In this document: positions 53,485 to 60,949 of the stretch, piece by piece | How positions within the stretch are numbered: the first letter of the stretch is position 1 | Layout: each line of letters starts with the position of its first letter | Source: Porticoccus sp002390525 | GTDB taxonomy: Bacteria; Pseudomonadota; Gammaproteobacteria; Pseudomonadales; Porticoccaceae | NCBI GenBank assembly: GCA_943846655.1 | Contig: OX044352.1 | Location: 620,001 to 684,000 of the forward strand | Direction of reading: 5' to 3' | Length of the DNA: 64,000 nt | Notes under the pieces: model-generated | The model's input: only the letters and a program-made list of their open reading frames with translations | Databases searched by the model: none | What the model was told of the DNA's origin: nothing | Translations under genes and position numbers: made by a program

Positions 53485-54270
53485 TTATGAAAAAGTATGT
53501 TCTTTAGCAGGAAATTCCTTCGACCTTACTTGCTCGCTGTATAACTTAAGTGCACTTTTAATATCCCCAGTGCCATTTAAAAAGTTTTTCGAAAAACTAG
53601 GCATCCTAGGGGATAAACCTAGAATATCGTAAATAACTAAAACTTGTCCGTCAGTATCAACACCAGCACCAATCCCTATAACTGGTATTTGAACTTTTTG
53701 AGTTATTTTTTGAGCTAATTTTGCAGGCACACATTCAAGAACTAGTAAGTCAATCCCTGCCTTTTCTAAATTTAATGCATCTTCAAAAATTTGGCTTGCA
53801 CTCTGTTTGGTTCGTCCTTGCACTTTATTTCCACTTATTTTATGCACTGACTGTGGCGTAAGGCCTAGATGGCCACAAACAGGAATCCCGCGCTCGCAAA
53901 GCATTCGAACTGTTGTATTTAACCAAGACCCTCCCTCAAGTTTAACCATATTAGCTCCAGCTCTCATGAGCATTGCAGAATTATTAAGTGCTTGATGTTC
54001 GTAAGAGAATGCCATGAATGGAAGGTCAGTGATTATAAACGTGTTTTCACTACCACGACGAACAGCTTGAGTATGATAAACCATATCATTTATTGTTGTT
54101 GGGATAGTGCTGTCGTGTCCTTGGATTACGTTGCCAAGTGAATCCCCTACTAATATGACATCAATACCTGCATTATTGGCAAGCTTGGAAAATGAGGCAT
54201 CATAAGCAGTTATTACGGGAAATTTTTCACCACTTTTCTTTTTTTCATTTAGAGTTTTTATGGTAATCAT
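53485..54270 (-). CDS. panB: 3-methyl-2-oxobutanoate hydroxymethyltransferase
   Basis: PanB adds a hydroxymethyl group to ketoisovalerate in pantothenate synthesis. The product is about 261 residues and has VILVGDSLGNVIQGHDSTIP near residue 37, MRAGANMVKLEGG near 101 and VPVIGIGAGVDTDGQVLVI near 188. Two close ATGs exist; the second (54270) has GAGG 8 bases upstream. panC, which usually follows, is absent from the window. It is the last gene of pcnB-folK-(dNK)-panB. Confidence 0.96.
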   Translation of the reverse strand: MITIKTLNEKKKSGEKFPVITAYDASFSKLANNAGIDVILVGDSLGNVIQGHDSTIPTTINDMVYHTQAVRRGSENTFIITDLPFMAFSYEHQALNNSAMLMRAGANMVKLEGGSWLNTTVRMLCERGIPVCGHLGLTPQSVHKISGNKVQGRTKQSASQIFEDALNLEKAGIDLLVLECVPAKLAQKITQKVQIPVIGIGAGVDTDGQVLVIYDILGLSPRMPSFSKNFLNGTGDIKSALKLYSEQVRSKEFPAKEHTFS

Positions 54271-54305
54271 AACCATGCCTCACTTTTATTTATATTTATC
54301 ATTTA

Positions 54306-54995
54306 TTATAAGGAAGAGCGAGCATTGTAGTAATGTCGCCCCGATACTACATTTAGCATATAGTCGAGTAGACCTTGGTAATCTTGGTCGTTATTTGCAA
54401 GATCTATTTCTGTAGCATTTACTATTAATAATGGAGCATGATCATAATAATAAAAAAAATCTGTATAAGCTTCGTTTAATCGACATAAATAATCACTATT
54501 GATTGATTGCTCATAGTGAATCGCTCTTTTTTGAACACGACTCAATAGTATGTCTGTTGGAGCTTGAAGGTAAATCACTAAATCAGGTTTCGGAGTATCA
54601 ATAATCAGTTGTTTATATACGGTCTGATAGAGTTTTAATTCTTCGTTATCAAGTGTAGTTTGCGCAAACAACTGGTCTTTTTCCATAAGAAAATCTGAAA
54701 CTTGTACTTTTTGGAACATGTCACTTTGACGTATCTCTTGAATTTTACGTGCACGTTGAAACAAAAAATATAACTGGGTCGGAAGGGCACCTGTTTGTTG
54801 ATCTTGATAAAATCTCTCTAAAAAAGGGTTTTCTTCTGGCTGCTCCAAAAGAGTTTCACAACTGAAAGTATTAGCTAATCTTTTTGCTAGCGTTGTTTTT
54901 CCTACACCAATAGGACCTTCTACAGCAATAAACTGAGGAGACTTTCCTTTCTTAATACTTAATTTTTTATCATCAACCAATTTTTTCAATAACAT
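54306..54995 (-). CDS. Deoxynucleoside kinase
   Basis: The 229-residue P-loop kinase has Walker A VEGPIGVGKTTLAKRL near residue 26, the LEQPEENPFLERFYQD lid/substrate segment near 50 and SDFLMEKDQLFA near 100 (substrate-base region), plus a LSRVQKRAIHYE arginine-rich lid near 155. It resembles dGK/dAK/dCK-type deoxynucleoside salvage kinases; base preference is not clear from sequence. It overlaps folK by 23 bases and lies 35 bases before panB, so it is part of the operon. Confidence 0.85.
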   Translation of the reverse strand: MLLKKLVDDKKLSIKKGKSPQFIAVEGPIGVGKTTLAKRLANTFSCETLLEQPEENPFLERFYQDQQTGALPTQLYFLFQRARKIQEIRQSDMFQKVQVSDFLMEKDQLFAQTTLDNEELKLYQTVYKQLIIDTPKPDLVIYLQAPTDILLSRVQKRAIHYEQSINSDYLCRLNEAYTDFFYYYDHAPLLIVNATEIDLANNDQDYQGLLDYMLNVVSGRHYYNARSSL

Positions 54996-55482
54996 CTCCT
55001 GGCAAGATCGGAACGATCTCCTTTAGCTGATTATTTTTCAATAGTGAGCTTAAAATACTTCCATCTGGAAGAACTAAATCCGGCTCTATATCTGCAAGTG
55101 GAGTTAATACAAAATTCCTAATTTTCATTTCTGGGTGGGGTATCGTGAGTTTCTTTGTGTTCATCATCCTAGATCCATATAACAAGATATCTAGATCAAG
55201 TGTTCGAGGCCCCCAACGCACATTTCTTATTCTACCATGCGCATCTTCTATCTCATGTAATTTTTTTAATAATTGATTTGGCGATAATCTAGTTGATATT
55301 TTGATGACACCATTAACATACCTTGATTGATTTTTAGGTCCCACAGGATCACTTAAATACCAGTCAGATATAGCTTCAATATATATATTGTCTGCTATCT
55401 TTAATTTATCGATAGCACTTTTAACCTGTTGATATGGATTATTTAAGTTGCTACCAATTGAAATATAAGCGACCTCAGTCAT
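54973..55482 (-). CDS. folK: 2-amino-4-hydroxy-6-hydroxymethyldihydropteridine pyrophosphokinase
   Basis: FolK pyrophosphorylates the pterin precursor in folate synthesis. The 169-residue product has AYISIGSNLNNPYQQVKSAI near residue 5, the KLHEIEDAHGRIRNVRWGPRTLDLDILLYG region near 88-112 (shown in part; Asp-Leu-Asp binds Mg2+) and TIPHPEMKIRNFVLTPLADI near 122. It starts 3 bases after pcnB and its end overlaps the deoxynucleoside-kinase gene. Confidence 0.97.
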   Translation of the reverse strand: MTEVAYISIGSNLNNPYQQVKSAIDKLKIADNIYIEAISDWYLSDPVGPKNQSRYVNGVIKISTRLSPNQLLKKLHEIEDAHGRIRNVRWGPRTLDLDILLYGSRMMNTKKLTIPHPEMKIRNFVLTPLADIEPDLVLPDGSILSSLLKNNQLKEIVPILPGDVIEKIG

Positions 55483-55485
55483 AAG

Positions 55486-56811
55486 TTATTTTTTGGGAAG
55501 TTTCATTGATTTACTCGTGGTATGCTCAATTTTTTTTATCATTTCCTCTCGAGTGGTATCCTTAGAGTCTTGAAAAACCGTCCACCATAAACCAAGTCCA
55601 GACTCAATTTCACCAGAATCCTCCCTTAATAGTAAGAAATCATACCCTGCTCGAAATCGTTTATGTTCCATTAATTTGAGTGCTTGATTTCCAGTACGAC
55701 GTGAAAGACGTGATTGAATTTGCCATATTTCTTTCATGGGCAAAGTAAATCTGCGAGGTATAGCTATTCTTTTGCATTGCTTATGAATTACTTTTTCTGC
55801 ATTGTCATTGAAGAAAAAGGAATTGTTTTTTTTAGACTTATTTTGTTTTTTTTCACTTTCTTTTAAAATTGGCCAGAGCAGTGCTGCAAAAAGAAAAGCT
55901 GGAGTAACCCTTTGTTTTTTTCGAATGCGCTTATCAGTGTTTATTAGTGCTCGCTCGATAAATTTAAGGTAATAAGTGGAGTCACAGAGTAAAGCTTTTT
56001 CAATGTCTGGAAACAGAATTTCAAATACACCATATTCACGTAATGCATTAAAGCTTGCTAAGGCATAGCCATTCATGAATAATTTAAGAGCTTCATCAAA
56101 GAGTCTTGCTGGAGGAATATCAGCTAGCAATGAACGTGATTCATCGATAGCTTTTGAAGATTGATCTTCAATTGAAAAACCAAGTTTAGCAGTGAATCTT
56201 AACGCCCTGAGCATTCTGACAGGATCTTCTCTGTATCTTTGACAGGGGTCTCCAATTATTCGTATCAGTCGTTTGTCTATATCTTCTAAACCTTTTGTAT
56301 AATCAGTTATCTCATTTTCTATTGGGCAATAATAAAGCGCATTCATAGTGAAATCACGACGGACCGCATCATCTGCAATTGAACCAAAAATATTATCACG
56401 AAGTAACATACCTTTTGATGAAAGCTGAGATTTAGATAACTCATTTTTAATTTCAGTGTGTTGTGCACGAAATGTTGTCACTTCAATCATTTCTGATCCG
56501 ACACGTACGTGAACGATTTGAAACCTACGACCTATGATTCTAGAACGACTGAAAAGTACTCTAACTTGCTCTGGTGTTGCGTTCGTTGCCACATCAAAAT
56601 CTTTGGGTTTCATACCCATTAATAAATCACGGACACAGCCACCAACTATGTATGATTCATAACCGCTCAACCGCAATTTCTCTACAACTTTTATTGCGCT
56701 ACTACTAATTTTTTTTTGGTCAAAAACATTGTTTGCTGGGCTGATTATAACTGGCTCAACTAAAGTTTTTGATTTGAAAGATCTAAAAATTTTTGAAATA
56801 CTTCTTAGCAT
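55486..56811 (-). CDS. pcnB: Poly(A) polymerase I
   Basis: PcnB adds 3' poly(A) tails that promote RNA decay. The 441-residue nucleotidyltransferase shows SYIVGGCVRDLLMGMKPKDFD near residue 53 (shown in part) with the catalytic DFD, IVHVRVGSEMIEVTTFR near 98, RRDFTMNALYYCP near 150 and REDPVRMLRALRFTAKL near 196. A Lys/Asn-rich stretch near 325-350 replaces part of the body domain. PolyA polymerase, not CCA-adding enzyme, is favoured by length and by the folK neighbour. It precedes folK by 3 bases. Confidence 0.93.
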   Translation of the reverse strand: MLRSISKIFRSFKSKTLVEPVIISPANNVFDQKKISSSAIKVVEKLRLSGYESYIVGGCVRDLLMGMKPKDFDVATNATPEQVRVLFSRSRIIGRRFQIVHVRVGSEMIEVTTFRAQHTEIKNELSKSQLSSKGMLLRDNIFGSIADDAVRRDFTMNALYYCPIENEITDYTKGLEDIDKRLIRIIGDPCQRYREDPVRMLRALRFTAKLGFSIEDQSSKAIDESRSLLADIPPARLFDEALKLFMNGYALASFNALREYGVFEILFPDIEKALLCDSTYYLKFIERALINTDKRIRKKQRVTPAFLFAALLWPILKESEKKQNKSKKNNSFFFNDNAEKVIHKQCKRIAIPRRFTLPMKEIWQIQSRLSRRTGNQALKLMEHKRFRAGYDFLLLREDSGEIESGLGLWWTVFQDSKDTTREEMIKKIEHTTSKSMKLPKK

Positions 56812-56901
56812 TTTATTAATTATAAACCCCTAAAAAATATTTTATGTGAAAATATGCCTAATAAAATTTTTACTGTAGCATATTGAGTTAAAAAAAAACT
56901 C

Positions 56902-57819
56902 TTATGCTTCGAAAGAGTTAAATAACTGCTTTTTTTCTGCACAGGTGATGTTATTTCTTTGCCAGTTGTGTATTGCCCACGTTAAAATCTGATCAGGTCT
57001 TCTACTTTTTGATAGAGAAGCAGGCACCTTAAAGCCTAACCAATTTATTGCATTTATAAGATTTCTTTGAGATGAATTATGGTCTAGAGATACCGCTAAA
57101 TTTTGCTTACTAAGCTTCACTCCGTAATCATCTACTGCTATCGGGATATGACCATAAACTGGTGTCCTTAATCCTAGTAGCTTCTGTAGGTAAATTTGAC
57201 TAGGTGTGATATTCAGCAAGTCACCCCCTCGAAAAATATGAGTTATTTGCTGAAAAGCATCGTCAACAACTACAGCGAGGTTGTAAGAAAATAATTTTTC
57301 TTTTCGGTAAAGCACCATATCACCAACATCTTTTTTAATTAGCTGGCCTTGGTTACCTTGAAATAAGTCATTGAACTGCACTTTATAATTATCTTTTGCT
57401 TTTAATCTTAAAGAATACAAATTAGTAGAGTTTTCAGATCGACATGGATAGTTATGAGTAGTTACGCCACCCTGTAATCCTTTACGACTGCAGTAACATC
57501 GGAAAACTAAATCGTCACCCTCCAATTTTTTTATTGCAGATAGGTATGCGTTATTGCGCTGGCTTTGGAATAAAACTTCTTTATCCCAATGTAATCCGTG
57601 CTCTTGGAGTTGTTGAAGTATTTTTTTAGTTGAACCCTTGGATTCTCTTGGGGGATCTATATCATCAATTCTTACCAACCACAGACCATGATTTGCTTTT
57701 GCATCAATATAGCTCGCAAGAGCACTTACTAGAGACCCAAAATGGAGAGGGCCTGTCGGAGATGGCGCGAATCTTCCAATATATACAGAATTAGAGTTCT
57801 TCAGAGATCCCCTTCTCAT
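56902..57819 (-). CDS. gluQ: Glutamyl-Q tRNA(Asp) synthetase
   Basis: GluQ attaches glutamate to queuosine in tRNA-Asp and lacks the anticodon-binding domain of GltX. The 305-residue product has the HIGH-type start GRFAPSPTGPLHFGSLVSAL near residue 14, zinc-type cysteines in RCYCSRKG and YPCRSE near 112-130 and a KMSKS-like VKLSKQN near 236. It lies 38 bases downstream of dksA and upstream of pcnB. In Pseudomonas the cbrAB genes lie between gluQ and pcnB; none are here. Confidence 0.95.
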   Translation of the reverse strand: MRRGSLKNSNSVYIGRFAPSPTGPLHFGSLVSALASYIDAKANHGLWLVRIDDIDPPRESKGSTKKILQQLQEHGLHWDKEVLFQSQRNNAYLSAIKKLEGDDLVFRCYCSRKGLQGGVTTHNYPCRSENSTNLYSLRLKAKDNYKVQFNDLFQGNQGQLIKKDVGDMVLYRKEKLFSYNLAVVVDDAFQQITHIFRGGDLLNITPSQIYLQKLLGLRTPVYGHIPIAVDDYGVKLSKQNLAVSLDHNSSQRNLINAINWLGFKVPASLSKSRRPDQILTWAIHNWQRNNITCAEKKQLFNSFEA

Positions 57820-57857
57820 AGTTGGAGTATAATATCGTAATGGAGACTATCAAGCAT

Positions 57858-58304
57858 TCAACCGCCTGTCAGTTGCCTTTCCTTGATTTCATCCAGCGTT
57901 TTACAATCAACACATAAGTCTGCAGTTGGCCTAGCCTCTAATCTGCGAATACCTATTTCAACCCCACATTGGTCACAAAACCCATAATCCTTGCCTTCGA
58001 TGCGCTCAATAGTAGAATCAATTTTCTTGATGAGCTTCCTTTCCCTATCCCTGGTTCTCAGTTCTAAGCTAAACTCTTCTTCTTGAGTGGCTCTATCAGC
58101 TGGATCTGGGAAATTTGCAGCCTCATCTTTCATATGAGTAACCGTTCTATCTACCTCTTCCATTAACTCTTTTTTCCAGGTGTTAAGTATTACTTTAAAG
58201 TGAGCTTCTTGCGCACCGCTCATATATTCTTCATCTTCCTTTTCCACATAAGGAGCGAGACCATGAAGAGGATTGACTAATAATATTTCTGCTTTGTTTG
58301 GCAT
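57858..58304 (-). CDS. dksA: RNA polymerase-binding transcription factor DksA
   Basis: DksA enters the RNA polymerase secondary channel and, with ppGpp, controls stable-RNA and amino-acid promoters. The 148-residue protein has a coiled coil with the DPADRATQEEEF tip (acidic Asp residues near 79-82) and a C-terminal Cys4 zinc finger CDQC...CVDC near 115-138. It is transcribed with gluQ, 38 bases downstream, and divergent from sfsA. A near-consensus promoter lies 33-61 bases upstream. The GC-rich tRNA-Met discriminator in this window is the type of target it regulates. Confidence 0.97.
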   Translation of the reverse strand: MPNKAEILLVNPLHGLAPYVEKEDEEYMSGAQEAHFKVILNTWKKELMEEVDRTVTHMKDEAANFPDPADRATQEEEFSLELRTRDRERKLIKKIDSTIERIEGKDYGFCDQCGVEIGIRRLEARPTADLCVDCKTLDEIKERQLTGG

Positions 58305-58336
58305 GAATTTACACTCGATAAATTTTGAGGATACGG

Positions 58337-58365
58337 TTTATAGTGCTATAAAGTATTTTTTTCAA
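58337..58365 (-). promoter_or_regulatory. Sigma-70 promoter of dksA, with inverted repeat
   Basis: Minus strand TTGAAA (58360-58365), 17 bases, TATAAA (58337-58342). A 7-base inverted repeat TTTATAG-TG-CTATAAA (58337-58352) overlaps the -10 box and might be an operator. Initiation near 58330 leaves about 25 bases of leader. Confidence 0.5.
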
Positions 58366-58470
58366 GTAAAATCTCATATTTTATTACAATTAATTGTATT
58401 TACCTTGATTGGCATATATTTTATTTTTATTTGTAATGTACAAAATATTTTGAAAACTTATAGGCTGTAT

Positions 58471-59175
58471 ATGAAATTTTCCCCCCATTTCGAGAGAGCT
58501 TATATATTAAGACGCTATAAAAGATTTTTCGTTGACATAAAGCTATTAGACGGCACAACTTTGACAGTTCATTGCCCAAATACTGGCTCAATGACTAATT
58601 GTTGGGCTGAGGGTAATCAGTGTTGGTTTTCACGAACTGACAAGCCAAACCGCAAGCTTCCTGGCACTCTTGAGCTTACAGAAACTACTGATGGATATTT
58701 ATGCGGTGTAAATACCCAGCATCCAAATAATTTAGTAGTGGAAGCTATCGAGAATGGTGTTATTAAAGAGTTACAGGGTTATGAAAATATATATAGGGAG
58801 GTGAAGTATGGAACTGAAAAAAGTCGCATCGATATATTATTAACAAATACTGAAAAAGACTGTTATGTCGAAGTTAAAAATATGACGTTTAATTTAGGCA
58901 ACGGCCATATGGTTTTTCCTGATGCAAAAACCACGAGGGGTGTGAAGCATTTACGTGAATTAACTAAGATGGTGCAACAAGGGTTCCGCTCAGTACTTGT
59001 ATTTTGTGTTCAACATTCTGGAGCGTGCACTACAGGTTTGGCTAAAAATATTGATCCTCTATATGTTGAAACTATAAAAAATGCTATTGATGCAGGAGTT
59101 GAAGTAGTTTCTTATGGTTGCAGTATGTCTCCAGAAACAATAAAAATAGAAAAAAAATTACCATTTATTTTGTAA
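58471..59175 (+). CDS. sfsA: Sugar fermentation stimulation protein SfsA
   Basis: SfsA is a DNA-binding/nuclease-fold protein of uncertain role. From the ATG at 58471 it has 234 residues, equal to the E. coli protein. It opens with MKFSPHFERAYILRRYKRFF, has LTVHCPNTGSMTNC near residue 35 and VEVKNMTFNLG near 130 (PD-(D/E)XK-like core) then FPDAKTTRGVKHL. A longer frame reaches 58273 and codes a hydrophobic stretch, but that overlaps the dksA promoter and start and is not used. It is convergent with ubiK by 7 bases. Confidence 0.93.
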   Translation: MKFSPHFERAYILRRYKRFFVDIKLLDGTTLTVHCPNTGSMTNCWAEGNQCWFSRTDKPNRKLPGTLELTETTDGYLCGVNTQHPNNLVVEAIENGVIKELQGYENIYREVKYGTEKSRIDILLTNTEKDCYVEVKNMTFNLGNGHMVFPDAKTTRGVKHLRELTKMVQQGFRSVLVFCVQHSGACTTGLAKNIDPLYVETIKNAIDAGVEVVSYGCSMSPETIKIEKKLPFIL

Positions 59176-59182
59176 TTAATGT

Positions 59183-59440
59183 TTATCTATATTTCGTGCT
59201 TAAGTTTTCTTCTATTTCTGACAGCTGTTTCTTAATATCCTCTAATTGTTCTTGTGTGCGGTTTAAGATTGATACCTGCGCATCAAATTCCTCTCGAGAG
59301 ACCAAATCTAACTTATCAAAGGCGGTTTGTGCCGCTGAGCGCATTTTTTGCTGAATCTCTTTATTTAGAGATTCAGCACCTGGAGCAATTATACCATTAA
59401 ACTGGTTTACAAACTTTTCAAGTAATTCATTTTTTTTCAT
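59183..59440 (-). CDS. ubiK: Ubiquinone-biosynthesis accessory factor UbiK
   Basis: UbiK (YqiC/BMFP) helps the Ubi protein assembly in aerobic ubiquinone synthesis and has membrane fusogenic activity. The 85-residue helical protein has FVNQFNGIIAPGAESLNKEI near residue 9, MRSAAQTAFDKLDLVSREEFD near 31 (shown in part) and a C-terminal coiled coil (SILNRTQEQLEDIKKQLSE). No membrane segment. In Pseudomonas it also sits beside the glnK-amt region. Confidence 0.88.
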   Translation of the reverse strand: MKKNELLEKFVNQFNGIIAPGAESLNKEIQQKMRSAAQTAFDKLDLVSREEFDAQVSILNRTQEQLEDIKKQLSEIEENLSTKYR

Positions 59441-59617
59441 TTAATTTTCTCCAGCAAAGCTATACATCTATTACTACTTAAAATTAGCGTATAACTTGCA
59501 TCTAATCTTTATCAATAATAAAAAATAATTTAACCAATTAAGCAAAATATTTGCAAATAAAACGAAAGGCTAAGAAATATCAGTTTGGTGCAATTTTATA
59601 TTAGAAGGTACCAAACT

Positions 59618-59634
59618 AGCACTCATATAGTGCA
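59618..59634 (+). promoter_or_regulatory. NtrC-type binding site
   Basis: AGCACTCATATAGTGCA is a 17-base dyad with GCACT and AGTGC arms and a 5-base spacer. It matches the NtrC box TGCACY-N5-RGTGCA except for the first base. A half site GGTGCA lies at 59587-59592. The centre of the full site is about 87 bases upstream of the predicted sigma-54 start, a usual enhancer distance. Confidence 0.7.
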
Positions 59635-59685
59635 TATTAACTACATATTAAGCATTATTTACAATAAAATCAATAGTTTAAAAAG

Positions 59686-59702
59686 TTGGCACGAAAAATG
59701 CA
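59686..59702 (+). promoter_or_regulatory. Sigma-54 promoter of porin-glnK-amt
   Basis: TTGGCACGAAAAATGCA matches the sigma-54 consensus (TGGCACG-N4-TTGCA) with one mismatch at the T before TGC; the GG and GC dinucleotides have the required 12-base step. Transcription would begin near 59713, 38 bases before the porin ATG, which has GGAG 7 bases upstream. The remainder of the 310-base gap 59441-59750 shows only the NtrC-type sites. Confidence 0.8.
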
Positions 59703-59750
59703 TTAAAGAGAATGAGAGATTTTTTTATTTAACTTTATTGGAGAAAAAAC

Positions 59751-60536
59751 ATGCATACATTTAAAAAATTACTTTCAGTCGCGATATTAGCCACAGCTAT
59801 ACCAATCACTACTCAGGCTTATGAAACATCTGGAAATATAACGTTGGCTACCGACTATAAATTTCGCGGTATTTCACAAAATGCAACTTCGCCAGCAGTA
59901 TCAGGTGGATTCGATATAGCTTTTGATAATGGTTTTTATGCTGGAATATGGGGCTCAAACGTTGATTTCGAATTAACTGGAAGTTCAAATCCGTCAATGG
60001 AACTAGATTATTACGCTGGTTTAGGTGGCAATCTAACAGAAGAAATTTCTTATGATATCGGTTTACTTTATTACGACTACCCAACATCTGCAGAAACAAA
60101 TTTTTCTAGCGGTTCATATAATAAAGATAGAGATCTTGATTACGCAGAGGTATACGGTAGCATCGGGTACAAAGATTTTACTCTAGGGTTTGCTTATTCT
60201 GATGATTATTGGCAAGAAACAGGTGAATTCAACTATTACTATATAGACTATAGTTTCGGTCTTTTCGCTCTTCCAGCTGATATCGCTCTAGACTTTCACG
60301 TAGGATTTAATGATTTTGAAAATTCAAGTGATGATTCCAATGTTAGTGATGCCAATGAAGCATTTTTATCAGATGGTGAGGATAATTATACTGATTTTTC
60401 AGTTACTCTCAGTAAATCAATTGCTGGATTGGATTTTGCCTTAAGCTTTGTTGATACAGATTTGGATGAAGATGAATGTTGGGGAACTGACTGGTGTGAC
60501 AGTTCAGCAATATTTTCAATCAGCAAAAGTATGTAA
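59751..60536 (+). CDS. TorF-family putative porin
   Basis: The 261-residue product has a signal peptide ending TTQA and a 12-14-strand outer-membrane-barrel pattern. The TorF/CHP02001 features are YETSGNITLATDYKFRGISQN near residue 23 (shown in part), a repeat of alternating aromatic/hydrophobic strands (YYAGLGGNLTEEISYDIGLLYYD) and a final aromatic strand. The loops are rich in Asp and Glu. Such porins often adjoin glnK-amt and may allow nitrogen compounds through; the substrate is not known. A hairpin terminator follows, then glnK. Confidence 0.8.
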   Translation: MHTFKKLLSVAILATAIPITTQAYETSGNITLATDYKFRGISQNATSPAVSGGFDIAFDNGFYAGIWGSNVDFELTGSSNPSMELDYYAGLGGNLTEEISYDIGLLYYDYPTSAETNFSSGSYNKDRDLDYAEVYGSIGYKDFTLGFAYSDDYWQETGEFNYYYIDYSFGLFALPADIALDFHVGFNDFENSSDDSNVSDANEAFLSDGEDNYTDFSVTLSKSIAGLDFALSFVDTDLDEDECWGTDWCDSSAIFSISKSM

Positions 60537-60542
60537 CTGCAC

Positions 60543-60580
60543 AAGGATATTTTTGATTCGTCAAAAATATCCTTTTCTTA
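60543..60580 (+). terminator. Rho-independent hairpin between porin and glnK
   Basis: A perfect 14-base stem AAGGATATTTTTGA / TCAAAAATATCCTT with a stable TTCG tetraloop, followed by TTCTTAT. It probably reduces, but may not end, transcription into glnK, since glnK-amt have no other visible promoter. Confidence 0.75.
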
Positions 60581-60595
60581 TAAAGGAGAAGAATA

Positions 60596-60934
60596 ATGAA
60601 AATGATTACAGCAGTCATTAAGCCCTTCAAACTAGACGATGTACGCGAGGCATTATCAAATCTTGGTGTGCAGGGAATTACAGTATCAGAAGTTAAGGGT
60701 TTTGGTCGCCAGAAAGGCCACACAGAACTTTATCGCGGCGCTGAATACGTTGTTGATTTTTTACCTAAAGTGAAAATTGAAGCAGCTATGTCTGATGAGT
60801 TGGTTGAAGAGGCGGTAGATGTAATAACTGCCTCCGCAAATACAGGAAAAATAGGCGACGGAAAAATATTTATTACTAGTATTGAAGAGACTATACGTAT
60901 TCGTACTGGCGAAACTGGTGCGGAAGCACTCTAG
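60596..60934 (+). CDS. glnK: PII nitrogen-regulatory protein GlnK
   Basis: The 112-residue PII protein senses 2-oxoglutarate, ATP and ADP and controls Amt by blocking the pore. The T-loop has the uridylylated tyrosine at residue 51 (ELYRGAEYVVDF); the B-loop and C-loop are TGKIGDGKIFI and RIRTGETG. It is 16 bases before amt, which supports assignment as GlnK. A second PII gene with about three-quarters identical residues (by eye) is at 62412-62750. GGAG lies 9 bases upstream of the ATG. Confidence 0.93.
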   Translation: MKMITAVIKPFKLDDVREALSNLGVQGITVSEVKGFGRQKGHTELYRGAEYVVDFLPKVKIEAAMSDELVEEAVDVITASANTGKIGDGKIFITSIEETIRIRTGETGAEAL

Positions 60935-60949
60935 AATAGGAGAGAAACA

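Noticed and set aside
58273..58470. N-terminal extension of sfsA with a hydrophobic segment
   Set aside because: It overlaps the dksA start and promoter and is not part of the SfsA family; the ATG at 58471 gives the usual length.
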